A stretch of DNA of 43,479 bases from Sulfurimonas sp. endosymbiont of Alviniconcha boucheti. Its GTDB lineage: Bacteria > Campylobacterota > Campylobacteria > Campylobacterales > Sulfurimonadaceae. Under the pieces are notes generated by a model. The model made no database searches. It saw only the letters and a list, made by a program, of their open reading frames with translations, and was not told the origin of the DNA. Numbering within the stretch: the stretch's first letter is position 1; every line of letters begins with the position of its first letter. Location: positions 209,232 to 252,710 of the forward strand of contig JAICBP010000082.1 in assembly GCA_021766785.1 (NCBI GenBank), given 5' to 3'. Position numbers and translations under genes: made by a program. Positions 28,758-37,313 of this stretch are shown here, one piece after another.

Positions 28758-29150
28758 ATGGAAACGTTCAGACTTGAAATCCTTACTCCTAATGGTGAAA
28801 TCTATAATGGTTCTGCTCTTAGTGTAGTCCTTCCTGGTGAAGAGGGAGAATTCGGAGTATTAGCACACCACTCATCTTTAACAACACTTTTAACAAGTGG
28901 TGTTGTAGATGTTGAAAAAGAAGATAGATGTGTTGAGTCTATTGTAATAAACTGGGGTGTTGTACAAGTTGATGAAAAGAAAGTAATAATTTTAGTAGAA
29001 GGTGCTGCTCCAATACGTGGTGAGAATGAGGCAGAAATAGCAAAAGCTCTTGAAGATGCGAAAATGTTTATAAAAGATATAGCAGATTCTAGTTCAGCAA
29101 TAGCATCTGTTTCAGCTAAAATTGAATCTGCTGCACAGAAATTAATATAA
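28758..29150 (+). CDS. atpC: F0F1 ATP synthase subunit epsilon
   Basis: Epsilon binds gamma and the c-ring and can inhibit ATP hydrolysis. The 130-residue protein opens with the beta-sandwich (METFRLEILTPNGEIYNGSA, then LPGEEGEFGVLAHHSSLTTLL) and ends in a helical tail. AAGGATAATT precedes the ATG. It ends 4 nt before the exbB-like gene, so the Tol genes are probably cotranscribed with the ATP synthase. Confidence 0.95.
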   Translation: METFRLEILTPNGEIYNGSALSVVLPGEEGEFGVLAHHSSLTTLLTSGVVDVEKEDRCVESIVINWGVVQVDEKKVIILVEGAAPIRGENEAEIAKALEDAKMFIKDIADSSSAIASVSAKIESAAQKLI

Positions 29151-29154
29151 TATT

Positions 29155-29721
29155 ATGTTCAACAATTTAATAGATTTTTATCTTAAAAGCCACCCTGTGA
29201 CGATTGGAGTTCTTGCACTTTTAGCATTGTATTTTTTTATACTTAACTGGGTTTTTTTTTATAGATATATTTCTATTAATAGTTGGCTCCAAATTGAAAG
29301 AAACTCTTTAGAGTCTCTTCTAATGGGTGGATTAACTGTCAATGAAAACTCTTTTTTAAATAATTTTATAAAAACAAGTAATACTATTTCGAAAGAAGTT
29401 TTAGCCCTTGCAATGCTTGCTTCCACAAAAGAGGCTACTAAAGGTCTTTCTATCCTCTCTATTTTTGCTTCTACTACTCCATTTATTGGTCTTTTTGGTA
29501 CAGTTGTTTCTATTCTTGATACCTTTACACATATAGGGCAGACTACGGGGAGCATGTCCCTTATCGCTAGTGGTGTGAGTGATGCACTTGTTGCTACTGC
29601 TTCTGGTATCTTTGTGGCAATTTTTGCCTATACTTACCACCAGATATTAAAAAGAAAATCCTTTGAACTCATCTCTTTTTTACAAATGCAAAGTGATGCG
29701 ATATTAGCTCGTAAGGGATAG
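29155..29721 (+). CDS. TolQ/ExbB-type proton channel subunit
   Basis: This 188-residue inner-membrane protein belongs to the MotA/TolQ/ExbB family. It has three membrane segments: about 16-38 (VTIGVLALLALYFFILNWVF), about 96-120 and about 140-162. The conserved core is STTPFIGLFGTVVSILDTF (about 101-119) with GSMSLIASGVSDALVATASGIFVAI (about 125-149). It powers the neighbouring TolA/TonB-like protein with the proton motive force. The position before tolB-pal suggests TolQ function, though the family cannot be split from ExbB by eye. Confidence 0.9.
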   Translation: MFNNLIDFYLKSHPVTIGVLALLALYFFILNWVFFYRYISINSWLQIERNSLESLLMGGLTVNENSFLNNFIKTSNTISKEVLALAMLASTKEATKGLSILSIFASTTPFIGLFGTVVSILDTFTHIGQTTGSMSLIASGVSDALVATASGIFVAIFAYTYHQILKRKSFELISFLQMQSDAILARKG

Positions 29722-29725
29722 GATT

Positions 29726-30118
29726 ATGCTATATGATTGGGAAGATAAACCAGAGTTAAATATTACTCCTCTTGTTGATGTAATGCTTGTTTTATTAGCT
29801 ATTTTAATGGTTATTGCACCAAATATAATATATGAAGAAAATATAAAACTCCCTCAAGGATCTGCATCTTCTCAGCTAAGTAATATCCCTCCTGTTCATA
29901 TTAGTATTGATCGTAATAAAAAGGTGAAAATCAATAAAGATAGCTATCTTTTAAATGCTTTTATGGATAATTTTTTGCTTTATAGTACAAAACTTGATAA
30001 GAAAGCTACTGTACTCATTAGTGCAGATAAAAGTTTGGACTATGGAGTTGTAATGTCTGTACTTGCAGCTGTAAAACAAGCAGGATTCTCCGAGGTCTCT
30101 TTAGCTACTAATGGATAA
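29726..30118 (+). CDS. TolR/ExbD-type subunit
   Basis: This 130-residue protein has a short cytoplasmic N-terminus (MLYDWEDKPELNITPLVDVM) and one membrane helix (about 15-36, PLVDVMLVLLAILMVIAP) with the proton-carrying Asp18. A periplasmic domain of the TolR/ExbD fold follows. It works with the preceding channel subunit, 4 nt upstream. The next gene starts 6 nt downstream. Confidence 0.92.
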   Translation: MLYDWEDKPELNITPLVDVMLVLLAILMVIAPNIIYEENIKLPQGSASSQLSNIPPVHISIDRNKKVKINKDSYLLNAFMDNFLLYSTKLDKKATVLISADKSLDYGVVMSVLAAVKQAGFSEVSLATNG

Positions 30119-30124
30119 TCCTTG

Positions 30125-30838
30125 ATGGGTAACCAAAATGACAACTACTTCTATGTTAGTGGACTTTTTTCTTTATTTGTTTTTTTCTTTTTTTTCTTTT
30201 TTGTAGTAAAATTTCTTTTTACTCCTATAAAGACAAAGAGTTTTGCCATGAAGAGGGATACTTACGTATCAATTTCCCTTGAGGATTTAGCTCTACCCTC
30301 TCAGCAAAAACAAAAAGTTGAAAAAGAGATAGCTCAAGTAAAAAAAGCAAAAAATATAGATATTAATAATCTTTTTTCTGATGTATGGACAAAAAAAACA
30401 GTTAAGAAGAAAGAGAGTAAAAAATCTCAAAGCAAGAGAAGGTCTCTTGATCTTCAAAGAAAGATGCATGTAAGTAAAGAGAATGATGTAAAGTCACTCA
30501 CTCAAACAATGAATGATAAAAAATATACAAAGCACAAGAATAAAAAGAAAGAGAGATCAACTGCTAAGCAAGTTAATGAATATTTGGCTAAAATTCAAGC
30601 GATAGTTTATCGTTATTTTCATGTGCCTCAAAATTCACAAGGAAGCAGTGTAAAAATTGTGATAGAGCTAAATGCTTTTGGTAAAGTTCTTGACTTTAGA
30701 GTGCTAAACTATTCAAATAATAAAGCACTTAATCGTGAGGTAGATTCTATGAAAGAGAGACTAATGTATGTAATCTTTCCTGAAAATCCTCAGCATATAT
30801 CAACTAAAACAATTGTCATTTTGACATCTAAGGAGTAA
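30125..30838 (+). CDS. TolA/TonB-like energy-transducing protein
   Basis: This 237-residue protein has one N-terminal membrane helix (about 9-32) that is extraordinarily Phe-rich, with seven consecutive Phe at about 20-26. A Lys/Ser/Gln-rich periplasmic linker follows (about 60-155), then a C-terminal domain (about 155-237, with YLAKIQAIVYRYFHVPQN and VKIVIELNAFGKVLDFRVL) of the TonB/TolA type. It should span the periplasm and link the proton channel to Pal/TolB. Position argues for TolA; the C-terminal domain looks more TonB-like. ATG 30125 is preferred over the TTG one codon upstream. The Phe codons come from T7-C-T8-C-T6. Confidence 0.8.
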   Translation: MGNQNDNYFYVSGLFSLFVFFFFFFFVVKFLFTPIKTKSFAMKRDTYVSISLEDLALPSQQKQKVEKEIAQVKKAKNIDINNLFSDVWTKKTVKKKESKKSQSKRRSLDLQRKMHVSKENDVKSLTQTMNDKKYTKHKNKKKERSTAKQVNEYLAKIQAIVYRYFHVPQNSQGSSVKIVIELNAFGKVLDFRVLNYSNNKALNREVDSMKERLMYVIFPENPQHISTKTIVILTSKE

Positions 30839-30840
30839 TT

Positions 30841-32091
30841 ATGAAAGTACTATTTTCATTATTGGTGACATTTTCCCTCGCATTTGCTGGAGATGCTACT
30901 ATTGAAGTTATTAAAAAAGTGGATAGTTTGCCATCCATCGCTGTAGAAGATTCTTCTGTTAGTTATAATCATATTTTTAAGTTAAAGTTCTTTAAAGCTT
31001 TATTAGCTGATTTAAATGTGATAAGTCTCTTTAATGTTGATAGTCATTATAGAACAACCTCTTATAACAATACCATTCCTCTTGTTCAAAATAAAGATAT
31101 GGATTATGTACTTCGGTATAAAATGTTTGAAAGTGATAATGGTGTACTAAATGTCTCTGTAAAACTTCTTCAAAATGAGAGACCTGTTTTACTTAAAAAT
31201 TATAAAGTAAGCAGATCAGATATATATATGTTCATTAGCCATGCAATAGCTTATGATATAAATGCTTTTATGGGCAAAAAATCAGTTGCTTGGATGAAAA
31301 AAAAGGTCATTTTTGCTCGTATAGTTGGTTCTAGAAAAAGTGAAATTGTAATATCAGATTACTCTCTCTCTTATCAACATGTGATACTAAAAGGTGGATA
31401 TAATATATTTCCTAAATGGGCAAATAAAGAACAAAATGCATTTTACTATACATCTTTAGATTCGTCTAAACCAATGTTAAAAAAAATAGATCTAAAAAGT
31501 ATGAAAATTTCTAATATTATCTCTTCGGATGGAATAATGATATGTTCAGATGTAAGTCGAGATGCAAAGACTTTGCTTCTAACAATGGCAAAGAATGGTC
31601 AACCTGATATATACACTTATAATATTAGTACACACAGGTACAAACGTGAAACAAGATATAGAGGGATTGATGTTAATGCCCAGTTTGTAGATAAAAATCA
31701 TATTATCTTTATATCTTCACGTTTAGGTTATCCTAATGTATTTTCTAAAAATCTAAAAACACAAGAGATAGAGCAAATGGTATATTATGGAAGAAGTAAT
31801 TCTGCTTGTAGTTCAAATGGTAAATATATCGTTTATAAAGCAAGAGAAACATCTAATGCTTTTGAAAGTAATACTTTTAATTTACATCTTATTTCTATGA
31901 AAACGGATTTTATTCGTCGTCTTACAGCGACTGGAATAAATGAATTTCCTCGTTTTTCCCAAGATGGTGACACTATTCTTTTTATTAAAAATTATAAGAA
32001 CCAGAGTAGCATTGGTATTATACGATTAAAAGATAATAAAAATTATCTATTTCCATTGAGATCTGGAAAAATTCAGTCAATTGATTGGTAA
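30841..32091 (+). CDS. tolB: Tol-Pal system periplasmic protein TolB
   Basis: TolB is a periplasmic beta-propeller that binds Pal and cycles under Tol energy during outer-membrane constriction. The 416-residue protein has a signal peptide (MKVLFSLLVTFSLAFAG), an N-terminal alpha/beta domain and six-bladed WD40-like repeats from about 170 (for example GGYNIFPKWANKEQNAFYYT, SRDAKTLLLTMAKNGQPDIY and FPRFSQDGDTILFIKN). It is 2 nt after the TolA-like gene and about 70 nt before pal. Confidence 0.92.
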   Translation: MKVLFSLLVTFSLAFAGDATIEVIKKVDSLPSIAVEDSSVSYNHIFKLKFFKALLADLNVISLFNVDSHYRTTSYNNTIPLVQNKDMDYVLRYKMFESDNGVLNVSVKLLQNERPVLLKNYKVSRSDIYMFISHAIAYDINAFMGKKSVAWMKKKVIFARIVGSRKSEIVISDYSLSYQHVILKGGYNIFPKWANKEQNAFYYTSLDSSKPMLKKIDLKSMKISNIISSDGIMICSDVSRDAKTLLLTMAKNGQPDIYTYNISTHRYKRETRYRGIDVNAQFVDKNHIIFISSRLGYPNVFSKNLKTQEIEQMVYYGRSNSACSSNGKYIVYKARETSNAFESNTFNLHLISMKTDFIRRLTATGINEFPRFSQDGDTILFIKNYKNQSSIGIIRLKDNKNYLFPLRSGKIQSIDW

Positions 32092-32127
32092 AATTTTATT
32101 TTTTAAGTTTTATTTATTATTTTTAGC

Positions 32128-32133
32128 TATAAT
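32128..32133 (+). promoter_or_regulatory. -10 box of pal
   Basis: TATAAT in AGCTATAATTATGC lies 31 nt upstream of the pal ATG, which is preceded by AAGGAAATAAAAT. This would allow abundant Pal to be made separately from tolB. Confidence 0.5.
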
Positions 32134-32164
32134 TATGCAATTTTAAAAATCAAGGAAATAAAAT

Positions 32165-32737
32165 ATGAAAAGTATAGTACTTTCAAGTATAGTAGCATCA
32201 CTTTTAGTCTTAAGTGGATGTAGTTCAAGAACGCCAGCTGTAGATGTAGAAACAGCAGCCCCAGTAGCAGCACAAGATGTAGAAGTAGCATCAACTGAAA
32301 CTGCAACACCAACTGAAACTGTATCAGTAGATGAAAGTATGGTAGATTCATCATCAAATGAAGATGAAACTCTTAAACATATGAGTATGGATCAAATAGA
32401 GTCTAAACTTTTACCTATTTATTTCGGTTTTGATAGGTTCAACCTAAATTCTGAAATGAAATATAGAGTTGCAGAAGCGGCAAAACTTGGAAAAGAGGGT
32501 GCTGCTCAGTACAATGTAAAGCTTGAAGGAAACTGTGATGAGTGGGGAAGTGATGAGTACAATTTTGCACTTGGACTTAAACGTGCGGATGCAGTAAAAA
32601 AAGCTTTAGTAGCAGAAGGTATTGATGGTAATCGTATTTCTGTAGTAAGTTATGGAGAGTCTAATCCAGTATGTAAAGATAAAACTCAAAGATGTTTTGC
32701 TAAAAACCGTCGTGTAGATTTCAAAATTTTACCATAG
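32165..32737 (+). CDS. pal: Peptidoglycan-associated lipoprotein Pal
   Basis: Pal is an outer-membrane lipoprotein that binds peptidoglycan through its OmpA-like domain. The 190-residue protein has a lipobox (SLLVLSGC, Cys19), then an Ala/Thr/Glu/Val-rich disordered linker (about 23-60). The OmpA domain runs to the end, with IYFGFDRFNLN, GNCDEWGSDEYNFALGLKRA and the diaminopimelate-binding NRRVDF near the C-terminus. I recall the Campylobacter homologue as Omp18. Confidence 0.95.
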   Translation: MKSIVLSSIVASLLVLSGCSSRTPAVDVETAAPVAAQDVEVASTETATPTETVSVDESMVDSSSNEDETLKHMSMDQIESKLLPIYFGFDRFNLNSEMKYRVAEAAKLGKEGAAQYNVKLEGNCDEWGSDEYNFALGLKRADAVKKALVAEGIDGNRISVVSYGESNPVCKDKTQRCFAKNRRVDFKILP

Positions 32738-32747
32738 GTTAAAGTAT

Positions 32748-33644
32748 ATGATACTTAGTAAGAAAGTACTTTTACTCTCTTGCTTGATTCCAATTTTCTC
32801 ACTAGCTAATGAACCTTCTGCGTTTGGTGCTGGTGATCTTTCAAGTTCAAACCCTTATGGACTTACCTCTAGTGAAAAAGTTCTCTTAGAAACAAAAAAA
32901 AATCTTCATAAAATTGCAGTAAAAAGTAATAATCAGGAGAATGAACTTGATTCTCTACGAGAGAGAATTGATGGTCTGCAAAGTGTAATTGAGAGTCTTA
33001 GTAGAAAAGCACAAAAAAATAAAATTAATATTCAAAAACGGAATGAACTGAGTACTTTTAGATATAAAAGTAGCAGTGAATATGAGAATAGACTTAGTCA
33101 AAGTATAGAGGAACAAAAGGTTTTACTTAAAGAGATTTCTTCTCTTGTGTACACTATAAATAAATTATATGTCTCTAAGAAAGAGTTTAACTCTCTTGTG
33201 TATGATGTAAATAAATTAAAAAAGTTAGTTGGCAAAAAGCATAAACTTAGAGTGAAACATACTAGAAAGTCTTCAAGCAGTAAAAAAAGTTCTCAAGTCC
33301 TTTATAATGAAGCTGCAAGGTTTTATAAGAAAAAGTACTATACAAAAGCTATAGCAAATTATGAAATATTGATTAAACGCAAGTACAAACCAGCTTTTGC
33401 ACATTACATGATAGGTGAAATGTATTATCGACGTAAGAACTATTCTAATGCAATCTTTTACTATAAAAAAAGTTCGTCTCTTTATTCTAAGGCGCCTTAT
33501 ATGCCAAACTTGATGCTTCATACTGCAGTGAGTATGAAAAGAACAGGAGATAACGCACATGCAAATATTTTCTTTGAAGCGGTAGTGGCAAAATATCCAA
33601 ATTCTGCTGAGGCAAGAGATGCACGGATATTTCTTCAGCGGTAA
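32748..33644 (+). CDS. cpoB: Tol-Pal coordinator CpoB (YbgF)
   Basis: CpoB couples Tol-Pal to peptidoglycan synthesis in the periplasm of other Proteobacteria. The 298-residue protein has a signal peptide (1-20, MILSKKVLLLSCLIPIFSLA), a long coiled coil (about 45-155, ENELDSLRERIDGLQSVIES), a Lys/Ser-rich linker and a C-terminal TPR region (about 184-298, YNEAARFYKKKYYTKAIANY then YNSNAIFYY-type repeats). It is 10 nt after pal, which supports the name. The role in this phylum is inferred from position and domain layout. Confidence 0.87.
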   Translation: MILSKKVLLLSCLIPIFSLANEPSAFGAGDLSSSNPYGLTSSEKVLLETKKNLHKIAVKSNNQENELDSLRERIDGLQSVIESLSRKAQKNKINIQKRNELSTFRYKSSSEYENRLSQSIEEQKVLLKEISSLVYTINKLYVSKKEFNSLVYDVNKLKKLVGKKHKLRVKHTRKSSSSKKSSQVLYNEAARFYKKKYYTKAIANYEILIKRKYKPAFAHYMIGEMYYRRKNYSNAIFYYKKSSSLYSKAPYMPNLMLHTAVSMKRTGDNAHANIFFEAVVAKYPNSAEARDARIFLQR

Positions 33645-33696
33645 TATATAAAATTATGTTAGAATCGCGCAGTTAAAATTAATTAAGGAAATTGTG

Positions 33697-34206
33697 ATGG
33701 CGATAGAAGCAAATCAAATAGTGTCTTTAGAGTATGAAGTAAAAGATGGTGACACGGTAGTAGATAGTAATGTTGGTGGAGCGCCTCTAGTATTTATGTT
33801 TGGAAAAGGTCAAATTATTCCAGGTTTAGAAAAGGGAATAGAAAATATGGTAATTGGTGAAAAGGGTGATGTTTTAGTTAACCCTGCTGATGCTTACGGT
33901 GAGTATAATCCAGAAGCTACTCAAGAAGTACCTGCTGATCAGTTTACTGGTATTGATTTAGAACTTGGAATGACTCTTTATGGTCAAGCTGAAGATGGTG
34001 GGACTACACAGGTAACAGTAAAAGAGATCGGTGCAGAAACTGTAACTATCGATTTTAATCACCCTCTCGCTGGTAAGTCTTTACTATTTACAGTTACTGT
34101 GAATAATGTTAGAGAAGCTACTGCTGAAGAAGCGATGAGTGGCGTTCCAGCAGAGAACAAACCTGCTGAGGGTGAGAGTTGTGGTACAGGCTGTGGATGC
34201 CACTAA
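33697..34206 (+). CDS. slyD: SlyD-type FKBP peptidyl-prolyl isomerase
   Basis: SlyD combines prolyl isomerase and chaperone activity and can deliver nickel to hydrogenase or urease. The 169-residue protein has an FKBP fold split by an IF domain: VSLEYEVKDGDTVVDSN (about 9-25), FGKGQIIPGLEKGIENM (about 35-51), the PADAYGEYNPEATQEVPADQF segment (about 66-86) and DFNHPLAGKSLLFTVTV near 120-136. The C-terminal tail is short with CGTGCGCH, a reduced metal-binding tail. ATG 33697 has AAGGA 7 nt upstream and is preferred to the overlapping GTG at 33694. Confidence 0.94.
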   Translation: MAIEANQIVSLEYEVKDGDTVVDSNVGGAPLVFMFGKGQIIPGLEKGIENMVIGEKGDVLVNPADAYGEYNPEATQEVPADQFTGIDLELGMTLYGQAEDGGTTQVTVKEIGAETVTIDFNHPLAGKSLLFTVTVNNVREATAEEAMSGVPAENKPAEGESCGTGCGCH

Positions 34207-34945
34207 TTTTGTAACTGCTTCAGAGGCTTCTTATCAAGCCTTTAAAACAGCCACTCTTTCAAAAACACTAAATGTGAATGTTCTGATCATGGGAGAAAGT
34301 GGTGTTGGAAAAAAATGTTTAGCATCTTTTATACTTCCAGATGCACCTATTGTTGATGCATCTAACTTCGATAAGTTACTTCTAAGCTTAGAAAAAAGTA
34401 GTAAAATTATTATTTCAAATATAGATAACTCACCAAATATTGAACGCCTTATTGAAGCTATTAAAGACAAAAGTATTCATGTTATTGCAACTTCCAAACA
34501 ATCTTTTTCAAATGAATTTATTGATGATCTCTTTAGTGTTAAGCTTGACATCCCTCCTCTTAGTCAAAGAGATGAAGATGTAGGAGAATTAGTAGATCTA
34601 TTTGAAGAAGAGGCGATCGGATTATTTGGTGGGAAACAAAGACTTGATTTGAAAAATTTTGTTCCTGATCTCTCTTGTAATTCTCATTCTCTAAAACGCC
34701 AAGTAATGGTGAATTACCTTTTACAAGATATTCAAGATAATGAGTTGATGCAGATTATTGAGAATTATTTACACGATAAGTTAGGGTCTAATAGTGATTA
34801 TAGAAGCTATCTCTACCTTTATGAAGCGCCTCTTATCAAAGCTGGACTTCATAGGTTTAAGTCACAACTCCAACTCGCAGATAAATTGGGACTCAATAGA
34901 AATACATTGAGAAAAAAAATATCTGATAATAAAAAATATTTATAG
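34193..34945 (+). CDS. Degenerate NtrC-type AAA+ protein with Fis-type HTH
   Basis: About 250 residues resembling a stripped-down NtrC/bacterial enhancer-binding protein. It keeps a P-loop-like GESGVGKK (Thr/Ser of Walker A replaced by Lys), a weak Walker B-like IIISNIDN, a sensor-like IHVIATSKQ and the KLDIPPLSQRDEDVGELV segment, which matches the usual LPPLRERxEDI. A C-terminal Fis-type helix-turn-helix (LADKLGLNRNTLRKKI) ends the protein. The sigma54-contacting GAFTGA loop and the arginine-rich FRxDLYYRL are absent. It probably binds DNA without activating sigma54. The start is a GTG overlapping slyD (34181 is an alternative GTG). fabD follows in 9 nt. Confidence 0.72.
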   Translation: MDATNFVTASEASYQAFKTATLSKTLNVNVLIMGESGVGKKCLASFILPDAPIVDASNFDKLLLSLEKSSKIIISNIDNSPNIERLIEAIKDKSIHVIATSKQSFSNEFIDDLFSVKLDIPPLSQRDEDVGELVDLFEEEAIGLFGGKQRLDLKNFVPDLSCNSHSLKRQVMVNYLLQDIQDNELMQIIENYLHDKLGSNSDYRSYLYLYEAPLIKAGLHRFKSQLQLADKLGLNRNTLRKKISDNKKYL

Positions 34946-34954
34946 GAAAAAGTA

Positions 34955-35893
34955 ATGAGTAAAATAGCGATGATATTTGCAGGACAAGGTAGTCAAGCGG
35001 TAGGAATGGGAAAAGATTTTTATGAAAATAGTGAAGTGGCTCGTGAGATGTTTGCAAAAGCTGGTGAGAGAATCGGGGTTGACTTTAGAAAATTAATATT
35101 TGAAGAGAATGATAAGCTAGGACAAACTGCTTACACTCAGCCAGCAATTCTTTTAGTACAGATAATAGCTTATAAGCTTTTTACTGATGCTTGTCCAGAT
35201 TTAAAAGCTAAAATGTTTTTAGGACACTCTCTTGGTGAATTCTCTGCTCTTTGTGCTAGTGGTGCTATTGATTATGTTGATGCTGTAGAGCTTGTGCACA
35301 AACGTGGTTCACTTATGCAGTGTGCTTGTGAGGGTATTGATGCTGGTATGATGGTTCTTGTTGGGCTTGATGACGCAAGTGTTGAAAGTGTATGCACTGA
35401 TGCTCAAGCAGAAGGTAAAAAAGTATGGCCTGCTAACTATAATCAGGATGGACAGTTAGTTGTAGCTGGTATAAAAGATGATCTTGCCTCATTAGAACAA
35501 ACTTTTAAAGATGCAGGTGCGAAACGTGCACTTTTACTTGATATGTCAGTAGCTTCTCACTGTGAGCTTTTAGCCACTGCACAAGAGCCATTAGCAGAGT
35601 TGATGGACAGGATGATAACTGATAATTTTTCAGCTCCAATCATTTCCAATGTTACAACTCAAAAGTACTCTTCAAAGGCAGAAGCAGTAATACTTCTTAA
35701 AGAGCAACTTGTAAAACCTGTAAAGTACAAACAGTCTATTTTAGCCGTCGCACCAGAGCTTGATATGGTAGTAGAGTTTGGAAATGGTATTACACTGAAA
35801 GGACTTAATAGAAGAATAGTAAAAGAACTTAAAACTCTTAATATTTCTGATATGGCATCTTTAGAGAAAGTAAAAGAAGAGATCTGCTCATAG
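34955..35893 (+). CDS. fabD: Malonyl-CoA:ACP transacylase
   Basis: FabD moves malonyl groups to acyl carrier protein for fatty-acid elongation. The 312-residue protein begins IAMIFAGQGSQAVGMGKDF, has the nucleophile GHSLGE (90-95, Ser92) and the conserved Arg in VHKRGSLMQ, then ANYNQDGQLVVAG and DMSVASHCELL with the catalytic His. Length and order are standard. AGGAAAAAGT precedes the ATG. It ends 1 nt before the nitrilase-family gene. Confidence 0.96.
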   Translation: MSKIAMIFAGQGSQAVGMGKDFYENSEVAREMFAKAGERIGVDFRKLIFEENDKLGQTAYTQPAILLVQIIAYKLFTDACPDLKAKMFLGHSLGEFSALCASGAIDYVDAVELVHKRGSLMQCACEGIDAGMMVLVGLDDASVESVCTDAQAEGKKVWPANYNQDGQLVVAGIKDDLASLEQTFKDAGAKRALLLDMSVASHCELLATAQEPLAELMDRMITDNFSAPIISNVTTQKYSSKAEAVILLKEQLVKPVKYKQSILAVAPELDMVVEFGNGITLKGLNRRIVKELKTLNISDMASLEKVKEEICS

Positions 35894-35894
35894 T

Positions 35895-36611
35895 ATGCGC
35901 ATCACTTTGGCACAAATTTCACCTAAGTTAAGTAGATCTAACTTAGATGAAGTTATAAAAATTATTAACAATAAGAAGAGCGAGAGTGACTTAATAGTTT
36001 TTCCTGAACTCTCTTTAAGTGGTTATATGCTCCAGGATAAACTTAGTGAAGATGCCTGGGATCTTGCAGAATTAGATGTACTTAGAGAGTTGAGCAAAGA
36101 TATCGATATAGTTGTAGGTGCAGCATTTAAATGTAATGAACACTTTAGTAATAGTGCTTTATACTTTGGTAGAGGTCAGTTAATAAGTCAACATGACAAA
36201 GTATATTTACCTAACTATGGTATGTTTGAAGAGGCTCGTTATTTTAAAGCTGGAATAATCTTTGAAAGTTTTGTAGTTAATGAGAATAGAGTTTCGATGG
36301 TTATATGTGAAGATTTATGGCATAAAAATGTACATCATGATCTTATAGTGCAAAATCCTGATATAATTATAGCTTTAGTAGCCTCACCAGCTCGTGGTTT
36401 TAGTACTGATGGTTTAGAGATACAAAAACAGTGGTATGAGATTATTAAGAGAGTGGCAGTAGAGTGTTCTGCTCATCTTATTTTTGTCAACCGTGTTGGC
36501 TTTGAAGATGGCATAGGTTTTTGGGGTGGCTCCTGTATTCTTAATAAAAAAGGAGAGGTAATGGTTCAGTTAGAAAACTTCAAAACAAAAATAAAGACAT
36601 TTACAATTTAA
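35895..36611 (+). CDS. Carbon-nitrogen hydrolase (nitrilase superfamily)
   Basis: This 238-residue protein has the Glu-Lys-Cys triad of nitrilase-superfamily amidases: E38 in VFPELSLSGY, K102 in QHDKVYLPNYG and C138 in MVICEDLW. The C-terminal HLIFVNRVGFEDG and FWGGSCILNKKGE are similar to the glutaminase domain of NAD synthetase and to omega-amidase-type enzymes. The substrate is not identifiable. It lies between fabD and the nucleosidase gene with minimal gaps. Confidence 0.88.
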   Translation: MRITLAQISPKLSRSNLDEVIKIINNKKSESDLIVFPELSLSGYMLQDKLSEDAWDLAELDVLRELSKDIDIVVGAAFKCNEHFSNSALYFGRGQLISQHDKVYLPNYGMFEEARYFKAGIIFESFVVNENRVSMVICEDLWHKNVHHDLIVQNPDIIIALVASPARGFSTDGLEIQKQWYEIIKRVAVECSAHLIFVNRVGFEDGIGFWGGSCILNKKGEVMVQLENFKTKIKTFTI

Positions 36612-36620
36612 GGATAGATA

Positions 36621-37313
36621 TTGAAAATAGCAATTATGGGTGCAATGCCAGAAGAGATAACACCGATTTTAGAGAGAATAGGTGAGTATAAAACAACGAA
36701 GTATGCAAATAATATTTATTATGAGACCTCTTATAAAGGGTGTGAACTGGTTATTGCATACTCTAAAATAGGAAAAGTATTCTCTACGCTTACTGCTACA
36801 TCTATGATAGAACATTTTGGTTGTACTAAGTTACTTTTCTCAGGTGTAGCAGGTGGTATAAATCCCTCTTTGAAAATAGGTGATTTAATAGTAGCCAAAA
36901 AGCTTGTGCAGCATGATTTAGACATTACTGTGTTTGGTCATCCAATGGGATTTGTTCCTGGTGGTTCTGTCTTTATAGAGAGCGATAAAGAGTTTATTGA
37001 TATAGCTAAAGATGTGGCAAAGGAGCTTGGAAAAACGTTACAAGAGGGAGTTATCGCAACCGGAGATCAGTTTGTACACGATTCAAAAGTAAAAGATGCT
37101 ATTGCTACACATTTTAATGCTGATGCTTTAGAGATGGAGGGTGCTAGTGTAGCAGTTGTTTGTAATGCACTCAACACTCCTTTTTTTATTCTTCGAGCAA
37201 TTAGTGATACTGCAGATACGGATGCAAGTTTCTCTTTTGATGAGTTTATGGAGTCAAGTGCTATCATCTCTGCAGAGTTTGTTATGAAAATGGTGGATAA
37301 AATTATTGAATAG
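36621..37313 (+). CDS. mtnN: MTA/SAH nucleosidase (likely also aminofutalosine nucleosidase)
   Basis: This 230-residue enzyme hydrolyses the N-glycosidic bond of methylthioadenosine and S-adenosylhomocysteine. In Campylobacter and Helicobacter the homologue also cleaves 6-amino-6-deoxyfutalosine for menaquinone synthesis, so that role is likely here. Motifs include IMGAMPEEI (catalytic Glu11/12 region), GVAGGINPSLKIGDL, the substrate-site MEGASVAVVC and the AISDTAD with the catalytic Asp near 197. The start is TTG preceded by AAGGATAG. Its last 8 nt overlap the ttcA-like start. Confidence 0.93.
   Translation: MKIAIMGAMPEEITPILERIGEYKTTKYANNIYYETSYKGCELVIAYSKIGKVFSTLTATSMIEHFGCTKLLFSGVAGGINPSLKIGDLIVAKKLVQHDLDITVFGHPMGFVPGGSVFIESDKEFIDIAKDVAKELGKTLQEGVIATGDQFVHDSKVKDAIATHFNADALEMEGASVAVVCNALNTPFFILRAISDTADTDASFSFDEFMESSAIISAEFVMKMVDKIIE

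Noticed and set aside
30180-30202. Phase-variable contingency tract
   Set aside because: Campylobacter contingency loci are mostly poly-G/C runs in surface genes. The T runs here are interrupted and in a core envelope gene, so slippage is possible but programmed phase variation is not supported by one sequence.
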